Source of the DNA: Hydractinia symbiolongicarpus
Taxonomy: Eukaryota > Cnidaria > Hydrozoa > Anthoathecata > Hydractiniidae
DNA length: 64,000 nt
Direction: 5' to 3'
Assembly: GCF_029227915.1 (NCBI RefSeq)
Contig: NC_079882.1
Span: 20,155,001 to 20,219,000 of the forward strand
The notes under the pieces were generated by a model, which was given only the letters and a program-made list of their open reading frames with translations, searched no databases and was not told where the DNA came from. The number at the start of each line of letters is the position of its first letter. Within the stretch, counting starts at the first letter, position 1. This document shows positions 36,562-49,313 of the stretch, one piece after another. The position numbers and the translations under genes were made by a program.

Positions 36562-39499
36562 TTATTTCACTTCTTCATACTGCTCTTCACTGTTCTCTTC
36601 ACTTTCTTCGGCTTCTTTTGCCTTTTTATTTCCATCAGGAACCCAGAGTCCAGAATCGATACATCGCTTTAAGTGGTATTTAGCCTCTTCTTCTGGCATC
36701 GCCGTTAAGGTATCTTGTAACAACTGTATATCTTTCGAATCAAAACATTCTTGAAGTTTCTAGGTCACAAAAAAGAACGGGTTATGTTTCTTGGTGAAAC
36801 TTTGTAATATTTTCATTCCAACCTATAACCCATACCCTCGCAGTATGTGCAAACTATTTATAACCAGATCGAGAGAAGAAGTAACAAGAAAAATTAAATA
36901 CCTTGGGCAATGATTCAAACACTTCAACAGGGTCCAATCCTCCAGGTCCCAAACGTTTTTGTCTTTCTTCCTAAGAAATAAAAAAAATGTGACTTTCTTT
37001 AGGCCACATTCTCTGTGAAATTTTATTCCAACATGTGAACAGTAAACAGGAGTAGTCCAGTCAACGCAAGTTTGGCATAAAAGCTGAAAGTAAAGACATT
37101 GCAGATTACGCATTCTTAATTCGTACGATTGCTACAATTGGAAAAGTCACGCCTGTAACACGTTAAACTCTTTGATTTCCGTCGCCGCTATGCGGGGCGG
37201 AATCTTTAAAATCACCTGATGGAAGATAGATATATAATATATATAGATAGAGACAGCACAGAGCCCGGACGCTGCTAAGTTTTTGTCCAGGCTAAACGCT
37301 CGGAAAATTCCATTTTTTCATAAACCAATGAAGATGCTTTATTTTAATCTATGTCAATTAAATGACCAATCTGAATAGAGAGTGTACTCTTCGTGTGGCC
37401 AAACCACTCCGTGTGCGGCCATGACTAAAAGTGCTTACACTTTGTTGGTTGCCCCTTGTTGGTCTCTTTGGTTTGGTCGTAGTGGCTTTATTGATGAGAG
37501 CTAAGCACTATTATTTAAATTTGTGTATTTTATCAGGTAAGAATGATTTTATATATAGCAAGTGAGAAAGGTGTGCTGGCTAGCTAGCTATCTCAATTTT
37601 TGGCAATGGACTTGGATCTCCTTTTGAATAGTGCTGACATACCCCTTTTGATAGTCATGGAATTACTTACTTGCTAGCTAGCTATGGAGCTAGCTACACA
37701 AAATAGTGCTTTGATTAGAGTGCTTTTTTTTCTTAAAGAGCAAGCAACAAAAAACCTTTATCCTCCCTTGCGTAGTTCTTCCATGATTGGACAACCAACT
37801 CCTGTTCTTATGGGAAAAAGGGTGCTAAAAATAACTTCCAAATGACACTTTGTGGGACAACTTCTATCAGATAAAAAGATATACATATTCGCACAGGCTT
37901 TTTTTATATTTTTTGCAAAAAAGTTGTCCAAGCGTGACAAAAGTTTATTGCTGCTTCCACTGAGCAGTCGGTGAACTCATAATTAACCTGTAAAAATATA
38001 TAGTTAGCCGACGGAGGATAGAGCTACGCCCAGTATAATTAGCCGTTAAAAGCTTCTTTGTGTTCTTTACAGCTAACTGCGTCTTTTCCATGTTTTTTTC
38101 TTGAAATCAGAATACTTTTGTTGTTTAATAATATATACGACATTATGTACTGCTAGCTACAATAAAATTATAACTTTTTTTGCAAAATCGTTTCTTGTTC
38201 TTATTTTTGGTTTTAATTGAAGCACAACTTTATGTTGATCTATAAAAATATAGATGGCTATGGGGAGATCGATAACGAAGAAAAGTGAAAATTTAAGTAA
38301 AAAGATACATATCGTATAAGTAGCTGTATAAGCGGCTAATTATACTGTACGCACCGTATATATATATATAATTACTCTGCATAGTTAAATAGAATGTCTG
38401 TATATTTTTAATGGCTAGCCTTACAAATCCTGTCTATTATTTCCAGGAAAGATCATAGCTTAGATAGGGTGTCCTAGAGTATTTAATGCTCATTTTGAAC
38501 TATGAGGACCCAATTAGGATCCTCGCTCCACCAGACAACTCCCTGTAGCATCACATAGTGTGTCATCTCCCCAATGTCTCTCACATGGCTTGGGTTAACC
38601 CAAGGCTATGGTAGCATTTACTCACCAATATTGAATTGCCGCCAAGGGGGATCGAACCCCGTTCTCTCGCACAAAGTGCCAGAGTTTTAACCACCGAGCT
38701 ATGGAGCCAATGAAAAACGGCTAACTATTCTGTTACTGGGTAATTATCAGTTCTTCTTGTGCCCAATTTCCTTGAAAATCTTTCTTGAACTCAATCAAAG
38801 TATCATAAAATATTTTTCTAAGATTTCTTAGAAATAACTTGATTTTTAAAAATCTCACGAAAAAGGACCATCAATTTTTCAAATCCGCAAATTTATTGTG
38901 TGTGTACCCTTTTATGTTTCAACTTGTTGAATTCAATTTGTCAATTTGTCAAGCAAAACAATGACCAATCAGTTTCCTCAAAATGAAAACTTGCAACTAA
39001 TCCGACTCCCGAAAGAAATTCAAATTTGAGAATTCGAATCAAAAAAGAATAATAAACAATCAGTTGAATTCAATAAATCGATTTCAACAAAATAAAACCT
39101 GTATTGTCCACAGGTTTCAAAATTATGCACCGCCTGCCTAATATGTTACTTGTTTAACAAAGATATCAAAAGCCGGCCTGATTAAATTTATATACATATT
39201 TATATATAAATATACCTGTGCATCACATCGGATGGATTTGTATCTTTGTATTAAATTCCCTTTTTAAATCAAAAAGAGAGGCAAAGAGAGGTTAAAGAGA
39301 CAATTAAAAAACCTGGTTTTAATGCAGTTTATGGTCAAATTGTATTCTTGTTTCTTATTTTTAAAACGTGCTTTCTTTTTCAGATCAGCTGTTATGAAAC
39401 CATGCACCATCAGCATTTCAAAAAAATTTTAACAAGAGAGTAAACTTTAAAGGCCTAAATACTAAAATATTCAAATCTATATTATAATACCCGCATACC

Positions 39500-39577
<78 letters not shown>

Positions 39578-42500
39578 ACGCAAAATGGTAGCTTAGCTGC
39601 GCAATAGCGACAAACACGCAATGCGGTATAAAAAGGACGGGCGAACCCGTGGATTTTCCACGGGCTAACGACTAGTGTTGATATGTATTTATTACTGAAT
39701 TAATAAACAATGAACTACTTCATCATTCAAATTGAGCTCGTTCAGAAGTTATGTTCGAATCGTCAATTTTCTACATAGCAAGATTTGTATTCTGGAACTT
39801 ACAGAATTTTCCTGATCATTTTAAAAAATAATTTTATTTTCTCCGTTTTCTCCGTTTTCAAGGTTTACTTTAAATTTCAAAATCTTTCAGGCTAATGACG
39901 GAAATCTTAAAGCCACAGGGCTTCTTGTTTGTTTATAAGAAAGCCATATACTTTGCAGAATAAGGTATTCATATGAAAAAATCATGTCTTATATCCCTAA
40001 ATTACTTTCAAGGAAACCAAAGAAAGAGGAAACCAACTTTCTCAGTCCTTGTAAGGACTGAGAAAGTCAACCCCACCTCCATTGCCTATCTGAAGCAATC
40101 TCACGTTCACACAAAAAATTAGTCATCCATTTTATGTTGTATGTTTTTTGGCAATTTCGATTTGAGACTTGGGTTTACCCCAGAATGTTCTAATTTTGTC
40201 ATAATCAACATGCAATAGAAAACTACACACCAAGGATTGGTCATATATCTGATGAGGTAAAGCTCAACCTTTATCAAAACATTTTTAGGTAATTTTCAAT
40301 AATTAGTAATAGCCACTAGCTTTCGTCGCTTATGAGGTTAACAAATCTAAGCACGCATCGGTATTTCGTGCAACCTTCTTCGGCTGTTAGCATGAAGTAA
40401 GGAAATGACTCTACTGGAGCCGGAAACAAAACTGTGGCGCAACCACTTTGAATAGACAGATATAATACGAAATGATAGAAAAGACTGTTTACCTCCTCAT
40501 ATTCTTTCATAGCCTTGTCGATACGCGCCTGTGCTCGATCTTTGACGCGACCAATGAAGGCTTTCAGTTCGTCGTTAAAGCCATGCATGTACTGGTCATC
40601 GCTTTTGCGCATTCTATGAGATATTAATACATTGTATGTTATAAGAAAACATGGTTTTAAATATGCATACATAGACCAGGGTAAAATTTTAAATATAGAC
40701 TAATCTCTTAGCCTAAAGAAAGTTTCGTGGCATCAACCACTAACAATACAGCCTTTTTTAAAAAATCCAAAAGTTCTGAAATTTAGGTTAATATTTATTG
40801 AACCAACTTATCAAAGCACCGTTTTATAATAACTGTAGGGTGTCCACTCAAATGTTGCCAAAAGTATTTAGTTGAAAATCCTGACATTTTCAAATTTTCT
40901 TCCCTACTTTTTCATTTAGTTATAGCTGATAAACTAGCTGACTGTTTAAGGAAGAAAAAAAAGCAATATAGACATAAAAAACAAAAAAAACAACAAATCC
41001 AAAATGAAGTTAAAAAGACACGCGTACAACGCTATAAAAAAATTCCCGTTTGAATCACTTACTTTGTAAAGAAAGGTTTGACTGCGCTTCTTGGATCGAG
41101 CTCCAATTGTTTTGAGAGTTCCAGTAGAAATTGCATGCATATGGTTTGGTGTGCAACACGCTCCATTAAAGCATGTTTCTATGGAAATAATATGACAATA
41201 ACAGAACACTTAATTCTAAGCAAAACATTGGTGTAGCAAATAGTCAGATGCTCACATAAGATGAAAGCAACACATTGCTGCAGAAAACCTAAACATATGG
41301 CTGCAGAAACAAAAGAGCAGCTCCTCAAAAACCTTTTTTTTGACTTTTTTTGACTGTAAATTGGAAACTGTTTTTATTATATTTTTTCTTGCTACCTTAC
41401 AACTCAGAGACAAAATCAAAACCACGAGTACATCAAATTAAAAAATATCTAACTTTAAGACGCATTAAATTTTAATTGCATTTTTTCGGAACAAAAATAA
41501 TTGAATCCTAAAGATAATGCAATCTAAGTAGTTTTGCTTTGAGGCTTACAACACAGAGTAGAAGATACTGGCTAACACAGCGCAGGTATATGTTACCTCC
41601 TCCACTTCAAGATCAATACACCACACAACCAGGTAGTTAGCTGTATCTTCGCATGCAAGGTGAGGAGATTTCATAAGCAATTCTTCACTATCATGATATT
41701 CATGCAACATGCCATATTTCTTAATCTCTTCCTTGTATTGCTCCATAAACTTTTTCTAGAAAATAAAAATATCATTCAATAAAATATCAATCAATTTTTA
41801 TAACTATAATATAATAATCGTTGTGTGTCTGTAAACAATTTTTAAAACTGTGTTTTTTATAATATACGCCATATTAATCGCACCCATTATCACAGTAATC
41901 AACCCCGTCCACCATTTTGAAAACCTAGGAATGCGAGACTATATTCAAGATGAAATTCAGTGATTCTTAATATTGTTATTCTTTAGCGGTACGCCCAGTA
42001 GCCTGAATATTAATACCACGGAATCGCCTCTTGGATATAGTGTCTTTTGTTACTTCATAAAAGTCCTTTTAAACTTAGCCGGGTCCGCGTATGTCTCAGA
42101 TATACTATTTTATCTATTTTAATGTTTTCAGCTACGTACCTTGCACGACGTATCCATGGTTGCTTCTGCTTTGTCATTAAACTTGTTCTTAATGACAAAG
42201 CAAAAGCAACAGTGGATACAGGTGGACGCAGTAATATATTTATCAGGTTAAAAATCTGTCAAAAACCTTTTATTGCTGTTTGCATTTAGCTAGTTAAAGT
42301 GAGTGTTTTAGTCCAATGATAACTTTTCACGGACGTTTCGTTGCCATCTAATCGGGCACTTTTGTATAACCAATCAACATGTTTTAAATTTGTTTTTCAG
42401 GTGGGTTTGCATCCTCATTTCCAAACTTTTATCCGGTATTGCCTTTTTATAGTCAAAATGGTGCATATATTGACTACTGGTTCGTATGTCCAACGTTTCA

Positions 42501-45500
42501 CACTGGTTGCATCTTTGCTACATCGTTTCGCCTTGCCACGAGAGGAGACAACACACAACTATAATTTGGTTTTATGGTTTTATCACCAATAATTATTGCT
42601 TTTTACTACAATCTCTTCTTCTTGTTTACCTACCCATATATTCTTTGTTTTTTAAAATTTTAGCTTTAGCATAGTTTAGACTTTGTACGCTCTTTTCCTG
42701 TTACATTTGCTTGCAAAATCGCATTTTTTACTTCTCGTCACAGAAATGAAAGATTCTGCAGTTCTATAAGAGAATCCACTTCACCCTATAAAGGAGATCT
42801 TACCTGACCCTATTCGTGCTCTACAGACTTTCGCAGGGATGTTGGTGATGCCCGCTAACAAAGACATTAACAACACTTTCAACGACATAAAGATCAGGAT
42901 GCTGCAGTTAGGGAAAATGAAAAACACCAGCAAGGCGATGTGCAGTGGCGTTTGGATAATCTCAGGCAGATTTTTTGTGCAAATGAAAATCCACAGCAGG
43001 CTAATGTGTGCTGTCAAATGGATTTGGCAGGACATAGTCAAAATAAAGGTCATAATGCCTGTTTTTTGCCTGATATTCATTTATTAGATCAATTCAATAT
43101 ATCACGTGACCATTCTTCTGCATTGAAGTTTGCCAATGAAGACCTTATGGATGATCTACCCAATGTTGAAGAAATAAAATGCAAAGCGAATAATATGAAG
43201 CTTATTTTAAACCCGCAACAGTTACTTGCTGATGATACTGTCCCTGCCGCACTGCTTGATAATAATCAGCAAGCTAAAATATTTGCACCAGTGCCAGGTT
43301 TTTTATGGATACCAAAAAAGATCTAAACAGTGTTGCTGCAGAGCTTTTATCTCCTAAGTGTCAAAACATTTGTTTCTGCTTTTCTTTTTCTCTCATATGC
43401 AGAGTTCAAAATGCCTTACTTTCAAGTTTCAATTTCCTTTAAATTCACAAATTATTTCGGCTGCTAATGTAATCTCATTTTTTTTCATCCTAAACTTAAA
43501 TACACACTCTAGCATGCGGCAGGCTGGCATATTCCGACTAGTTTTTGTAATTTGCCATTCTGATAATACATACTACATTGCAATAAAAACAATTTCATGT
43601 AAAGACAGTTGATATTATATATACCATTATGATTGCTATAATAATCAAATTTTAAACAAAGTGCCACATCTTTTTTTAAAATAAGTTTGTTTTAATTACT
43701 TACTGAACGCTCAAGTTGCTCTTCTTCTGATAACGTTTCCTTTTTTGGCTTTGGTTTATTAATTATCTTAAATAAGGAAAGAAATACACTGAATATAAAA
43801 TACATGTCAAAAATCAAAGCAGAACACAACTGGATTATGTTTTCCTCTGGGTTTAATTCAACTAGAGTTGGCACACAAATGAGAAAACAAAAAGAGCTCT
43901 AAAAAAAGGTTTTTTAAGAAACTGACAAAGGTTTCCTTGGTTTTTCCTACATTACTTCTTTTTTCTGCTTTCTTTAGAGTTTTCCGGATTTTGGCTATTA
44001 TGTACAATAATTGCCTGTCAATTAATGACTTAATAAAAGTCTACAATGTTGACCCACCAATATAACAATTGTTTCACTAGTATTGTACCTGAATTACTAT
44101 ATTCCATACATATTAAAAGATAAAAAATACAATGATACTATTGTGAATACAGAAAAGCATTATTAAAAATTGATGGAAGGTTCGACAGTAAAAATTAGGA
44201 CCAAACTGACCAATTAATCTGAACCTTGGTTTTTCACTGCACATTTGTAATACTCACATGGGTATTTTACATTATTTTTCTGAGGTAAAACTTTTCATAA
44301 GGAATAGAAATATCATGGACAATTTTGATGAAATAATGTCAAATAAAATTTGCAGGACTGGCATATTTTTTTTTTCACATTAGTCCTTCACTAAACAGAC
44401 TCACCTAAAGTAAATATAGCAACAGTCAAATTGGACTTGACTGAAGTTGGATTTCAAATTAGCTTTTAAAAAGATATCAGTACAAAACAAGTAAAAACTT
44501 ACAGTTTTTGAAAAGCCTGGCTTGCTTAATGTATCCACATTTAATGGTTGTGCCTGTAGAAATAATAAAATGGCAATAAAATTTAGCACAGAAAACTAAT
44601 GCAGTACATTGTGTACTTTTAAGTGCATAAACGTTTGGTCAGATAAAGAACAATTTATTTGCAAAAGTTTATGACCGTGACAAAATCCTGCTTTTAATTC
44701 ATAAATGACATGTTTGTGAAAAAATTTGTTTATTGTAGTTTCAATTTGATACTTTAATAATAATTCCAAGATCTGCAAAAAATTTATGTTCACAAAATCT
44801 TTGTATGACTTATTCACAAATTTTTCTGTTCACAAATGCAAAAACATTTGTGAATGTGTCCATAAAAGTCTCTTAAAGTAATAGAAATATCTAAATAAGA
44901 AATTTAGTTTTAACATATCGTAGAACATACGTTTATTGTGCACTAACCTTTTCCTCTTTTAAGAGATAGCGTTTTTCATCAAGCAGTTTTTCCTCCTAAC
45001 ATATAAGAAACAGACAGTCAGTCAATCAAGCATTTTACAATAGGCTAGTAGGCTTAATATTCATGGTGTGTAGCCACAATGATCCATCCTTGTTTAAAAA
45101 AAATGTAAAATTTAAGTTTGCAAAATATATACAAGGCAAATTTGCAAACATTAATTATGCATTTTTTTCTACTGAAATCTATTCTTCACTAACCATTTCT
45201 TCCCTGAAGGTATACAATAATCCATTAAAAAAAACAAGCAAAAGGTATGATAATTTTGAGGAACATTATAAGATTCACCTCAACTTCTAGATCTTTCAAG
45301 GACATTTGCAGCTTTTTTAATTCTTCTTCATTGGTTTCTTTCATTGCCGTTGCCAGGTTATCCTTTACATTCCTCATCTTTTCTTTATTGCTATAGATAA
45401 TCACAAAATACAAACTAAATACTTGTAATAATTAGCCAACCTCACAGCTTTTGTTTCAACTTACGCATCTATCTTCTTTTGCAACTCTTGTTTTTTGTCA

Positions 45501-45700
45501 TCAAATTCTTCCATGCGCTGAACTCTAGCTTCATGTCGCCATTTGAACAAACTCCTAGTGTCAATGTTAGGATGTGTTTCGTCTTCATCATCACTTATCT
45601 AAGAACTCATAAGTTGTTTTAATTTTGTTTTTTTTTGTATCACATTATCATAACAATATTTACTAACCTCAATATGATCCCATTTTCTGTAGTCTACCAT
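36562..45700 (-). CDS. CDC37: Hsp90 co-chaperone Cdc37, 11 exons
   Basis: Cdc37 delivers client protein kinases to Hsp90 in the cytosol. Exons: 45668-45700, 45465-45598, 45279-45390, 44948-44995, 44503-44553, 43704-43766, 41597-41755, 41063-41178, 40493-40613, 36902-36970, 36562-36759. All joins keep phase and give 367 residues (human 378). The N-terminus [21 protein letters not shown] is near-identical to the family and includes Ser13 in a CK2 site, whose phosphorylation is needed for kinase binding. Then come a charged coiled coil (about residues 30-115), the [13 protein letters not shown] segment, the Hsp90-binding domain (from about 148: [40 protein letters not shown]) and the C-terminal domain ending in an acidic tail ([11 protein letters not shown], then Glu-rich). 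Introns 6 and 9 are long and full of repeats. An acceptor-like TAG lies 37 bases upstream of the ATG. Confidence 0.97.
38466..38708 (-). mobile_element. tRNA-derived SINE in CDC37 intron 9
   Basis: On the minus strand, GGCTCCATAGCTCGGTGGTTA carries a polymerase III A box and GGGGTTCGATCCCCC a B box, with tRNA-like spacing. The 3' acceptor arm does not pair with the 5' arm (GGCTCCA against GGCGGCA), so this is a SINE head and not a working tRNA. A body of about 170 bases follows (GCCATGTGAGAGACATTGGG, GGTCCTCATAGTTC). The 3' border is approximate and no target duplication is clear. Confidence 0.75.
39476..39675 (+). mobile_element. Non-autonomous Helitron with CTGT microsatellite
   Basis: It begins TCTATATTATAATACCCGC after an A and ends with the hairpin CCCGTGGATTTTCCACGGG, CTAACGA, then CTAG before a T. 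That is the canonical Helitron plan: 5' TC, 3' hairpin plus CTRR, A/T insertion site, no TIR or target duplication. The middle holds 19 CTGT units. About 200 bp, no coding capacity, in CDC37 intron 9. Confidence 0.82.
39501..39576. repeat. (CTGT)19 microsatellite
   Basis: Nineteen uninterrupted tetranucleotide units inside the Helitron, just after its 5' end. Perfect arrays this long are usually length-polymorphic. Confidence 0.95.
40036..40067. repeat. Perfect 15-bp palindromic hairpin
   Basis: ACTTTCTCAGTCCTT at 40036-40050 and its exact complement at 40053-40067, with a two-base loop. In CDC37 intron 9. Confidence 0.8.
42150..42219. repeat. 70-nt foldback hairpin in CDC37 intron 6
   Basis: Arms 42150-42180 and 42189-42219 (31 bases each) differ at three positions around an eight-base loop (ACTTGTTC). 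Size and shape fit a microRNA precursor, a hairpin siRNA source or a foldback MITE. The stem ends sharply at both sides. Either strand could fold, and one or two of the mismatches become G-U pairs depending on strand. Confidence 0.7.
42871..43326 (+). pseudogene. Decayed coding-like stretch, unknown family
   Basis: A 151-codon stop-free frame, opposite in strand to CDC37 and inside its intron 6, reads like protein ([48 protein letters not shown]). It continues left in the same frame through two stops (at 42856 and 42868) with similar composition (RRDVGDAR), and lacks an upstream ATG. It is probably a fragment of a transposon protein or a retro-inserted gene. I do not recognise the family. Confidence 0.4.
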
Positions 45701-45737
45701 TTTGAATGTGCTATGTAGGTTTATTGAAAAATTTTAC

Positions 45738-46799
45738 CTAGTGAAAAAATGATGCAATGTGAAAGTTTCTATTTTGATTTTTCAGATGGAGTGGATTTTA
45801 CATATACACTGCTTAAATGATACATAGATTGAAAGGTACAGTGAATGCTCTAATAAGTGTCTGTGGAGCTAAAGATGATGTTCCTTTTTATTATGGCAAA
45901 ATTAAGAAATATAGTTTTGTAAAGGTGTGAAATGATAAGACACGTGACACACAAAGCAAAAGGAGATTAAAAAAATTCTAATTAAACCGAAATTTTATAA
46001 TAAAAAAGTGCATTTTGATATCGCTGCATAAAGTTGGGATTTTCAATGCTGAGGATGGGTGTTTAGAGGGGGAGACTTTTCCATATAGTTATTTTTGGCA
46101 AGTAGTCTTATTGATAAAGGCTGAATAAACGGTAGCAAAATTCCTTATAGCAAGCACCATATAACAAACTTTTCAAAAATAAAGTATTATAATATTATGT
46201 ACACAAAGATTATTAACTGTGAAAAAAAGTTGGCATAGCAGAAATAAGCAAAAAACAAACAAGATCATTGCAGCTAGTGAACAAATCAGTCTGGGGTTTT
46301 ATGTCACATTCGTATTTATAAGGTGTTTTTTAAGCCTAACTGTTACACATGAATCTACAAATATCTCTAAAATTTCAATCTTAGATTAACAATAACAACA
46401 AAAGTTCTGGTGCTACTGGAAGCTCATGAAAAGGTTATTGTTAACCTATTGCTAAACCAAATGGCCTAACTAGGCAACTCCCCTAATTAGACTATACATT
46501 GCTTAAAATAATGGCCCATAAATGGTCAGCGACTGTTAAAATTTGACATTCGACTGTCAGGACACAAAAACGAATGGTCAAATTGACCTACAACTAATCA
46601 TGCCATCCACAAGCAAATCCACAACGACAATAACATTGTTATATAAGTTTTTAACCATTAAAACTCAAAGCAAATAAACAATCAACATTTTTATCAAGCA
46701 TCAACTTATCAAAGACAGTTTCATATCACTTGTGGGTAAATTAAATTGTGAAAAACTACAAAAAAACTACTACCTGGCAATTTTTATTCAATTACTATG
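45738..46799. other. Intergenic, upstream of CDC37
   Basis: It holds the CDC37 promoter side. Nothing else is recognisable; AT-rich, no long frames. Confidence 0.4.
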
Positions 46800-47110
46800 A
46801 CAATTGAAGAAAAAAATTGTTAACATCGGAAACAAAATACATTACTTAATGGTTCTTCATTTGCTGATGACACAAGTATATCACAATAGAATATTGTGTG
46901 AAAATGATACAGAAGGAAAGCCTTCAGCAAGATTTAGAATCAATTCACCAACGGGGAAAAATAAAACATGCAGTTTAATAGTGACAAATTTCAAACGGTC
47001 ACATTTGGATCAAATAAATCTATGAAGGAACAAAAATGAAGTATACATTGACTCTTTTGGAAACATTTTAATGAAAGAAAAACATGTTAAAGACCTTGGA
47101 GTCTCATTAA
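46800..47110 (+). pseudogene. LINE reverse-transcriptase remnant
   Basis: TCATTTGCTGATGACACA encodes SFADDT, the RT catalytic motif. About 230 bases on, GTTAAAGACCTTGGAGTC encodes VKDLGV, the usual distal RT motif, at normal spacing. In between are stops and frameshifts, but segments such as MQFNSDKFQTVTFGSNKS still read as RT. It is an old, dead non-LTR copy, distinct from the intact LINE. Confidence 0.65.
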
Positions 47111-47311
47111 GCTTGGGTGTCTCGATATCATTCTGGAAGCTAATTAACACTATCTTATAACAGAACTATTTTAAGAGTGTATTCAACAATGATTACAGAT
47201 GTTTAAATATAATTATACTTTCTTTGTGTTATATTTTTTTAACTTATGCATAATAATCTAGGGTATAAAGCTAGCGTTAATCTTTCTTTTTTATCAAATT
47301 TTAAAAATCTA

Positions 47312-47467
47312 AGAGCAACAGAAAAACTTTGTTAGATCGCATTTTAAAAGTTTAAGAACGGAATGTGGCGATAAGAATGCTTTTTTAGATGGCGTTTTAA
47401 AAATTTAAGAACGAAGAACGGCAACAGAAAAGCTTCGTTAGATTGCATTTCAAAAATTTAAAAAGAC
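47312..47467. repeat. Three degenerate tandem units of about 50-60 bp
   Basis: Each unit contains a GGCAACAGAAAAGCTTCGTTAG-type start and a GCATTTTAAAAGTTTAAGAACG-type end. The third is the most diverged at its 3' end. Non-coding. Confidence 0.6.
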
Positions 47468-48470
47468 GTTAAAAAAGTAATGCGCTAGACTTACTTTAAT
47501 AAATACGAAAGTTAAAAGTTTTCTTGTAATATACACTTATTTGAAATAAAAGATAGCAGAGATGTGATTGAAATTAAAAAAACTTTCTCTTTATTCACAT
47601 TATCACAACACATAGAGACGGATTTTGTCACAATACTAGATTCTTGATAGATCATGACAATTTATTTTACTTGTTTCTTACTATTATAAACGCGGTAAAT
47701 AGCGTATCAAGGGAGTTCGCTCAAGTTGCGTGCTCGATATGTTGAACAACCTTTTTCCAGTACTGTAGATCAAGAATTGCCATGATAAAAATATGGAAGT
47801 CCTTAGTATTCCAATTATTGACAACTTCTCCTAACTCTGAAATCCAGTGAAAAAGGGACAAATTGCTATGATTGAAGAGGTGCAACAATCTTTCATTTGG
47901 ACAATAGAATGTGAAAATATATTAGATTACTTCCAGCGATTAAAACACTTTGGACTTTACTCTTTACAGCTTCACAGAGAATAATTTATGTTTGAAAATA
48001 CTTGAAGGAATTGTTTGCAATATTTAACATTGAAAACAGAGAGCTTGTAACAGTAATACAATTGTATTGTAAGGTAATGTTATAAACAGTATGCTATTAA
48101 ATCAAATTTACTACCAATTAGACATATGAGAGACACTACATATTACAAAGTGTCAGAGTGTTCAACATACTGCCTTGTTACAAGAGACCTGATCAAGTAG
48201 TGTTGAAGTCTCGAAAAAACTTTGAACAAATACTTGTCTGAAATTTTCTTCATCAAATGTCACATTTTATGAACAAAATTAAACAATAATGTGCAATAAA
48301 AGTGTCAGAAAAATTCTGAAATCATGGCAATTTCATCCTTGTAACTAGATATGTCACACAATAAAAAATTGTATTTGCAAATTTTTAATTAAGTATCTAC
48401 ATTATATCATTGGCAAAATATGTTCAATACATTTTTGTCCCATAAGTACATAGTTACACAGTTACGAAGT
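47468..48470. other. Intergenic, nothing recognisable
   Basis: AT-rich, no long frames and no clear repeats found. Confidence 0.4.
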
Positions 48471-49072
48471 TTTTAGAGACTTAAAAAGTCAAAACCAAAG
48501 TTATGTATCAAACAAAGTTGCTAGAGTCCCATCTAAAAGAGGTTGCTGACTCACCGAAATCGCTGTATATGTGAGGGCAGCCACAGGCATTTTTTAGGGT
48601 GTTATTCAAGGTTTCATCCGTTACCCCCGGAAAAGCGTGGGCCAATCCAAAATCGCCTAAATTGTGCCTGAAATGCAACATTGCTCTTATTTAAAATTTT
48701 CTCAAGGACAAGGAAGGTGCAATATTTTTTTTAAAACGCCGGAAGTCACCCGAGTACCTTGTGGTTTTTGCAGCGTTTCTGAAAAGTCGGCACGCTTGTG
48801 GCATTTGTTTAGATCCTCCCCACGTAGCGTAAATACAGACAATACATGCTACAAGCAAACTACATATTTTAATTTTAAGAACAACAGATGCCTTTATGCT
48901 TAACTCTTAACTCCACAGCTTTTTTGCGAACTTGTATAGCTTAAAAAGTCAAAACCAAAGACTTGGTTATGTATCTAGCAACAAAAAGTTGCTAGAGGCA
49001 TTTGTTTATATCATCGCGTAATACGGACGATACACGCAACTATATTTTAATTTGAAAAACAACAGATGCCTT
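48471..49072. repeat. Duplicated segments (two diverged copies each)
   Basis: CTTAAAAAGTCAAAACCAAAG occurs near 48480 and 48941, each followed by TTATGTATC and AAAGTTGCTAGAG. A second block (GCATTTGTTTA...ATACATGC...AACAACAGATGCCTT) occurs at about 48799-48893 and again at about 48996-49072. The pattern fits a local tandem duplication of about 200-460 bases. Open frames across it are not gene-like. Confidence 0.6.
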
Positions 49073-49135
49073 CAGCCGAATTATGTGTTAACACCTGACA
49101 TAAAAGAGATCCTTCCCCGTCAATACATACTAGAA

Positions 49136-49313
49136 AGTTCGTGGGCAGTTCCACGATTGCCTTGCTGCTTAACAGCCATTCATATCAAATCAAACTTTCC
49201 AGAATATTCGCACCCACATTCATTTCAGCAAGTAGAAATTTCAATAAGGGTACATATTTTGTGTGGGAGGAGAAAGTTCGCCGGGCCAGTTCCACGATTT
49301 CCTTGCGAATTTT
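49136..49313. repeat. Direct repeat pair of about 40 bp
   Basis: AGTTCCACGATTGCCTTGC near 49148 recurs as AGTTCCACGATTTCCTTGC near 49288, each preceded by GAAAGTTCG. It may be what is left of a tandem-repeat transposon. A 157-codon frame that spans it has no domain I know. Confidence 0.5.

Noticed and set aside
38634-38708. A tRNA gene
   Set aside because: A and B boxes are present but the acceptor arms do not pair and a SINE body follows, so it is called a SINE.
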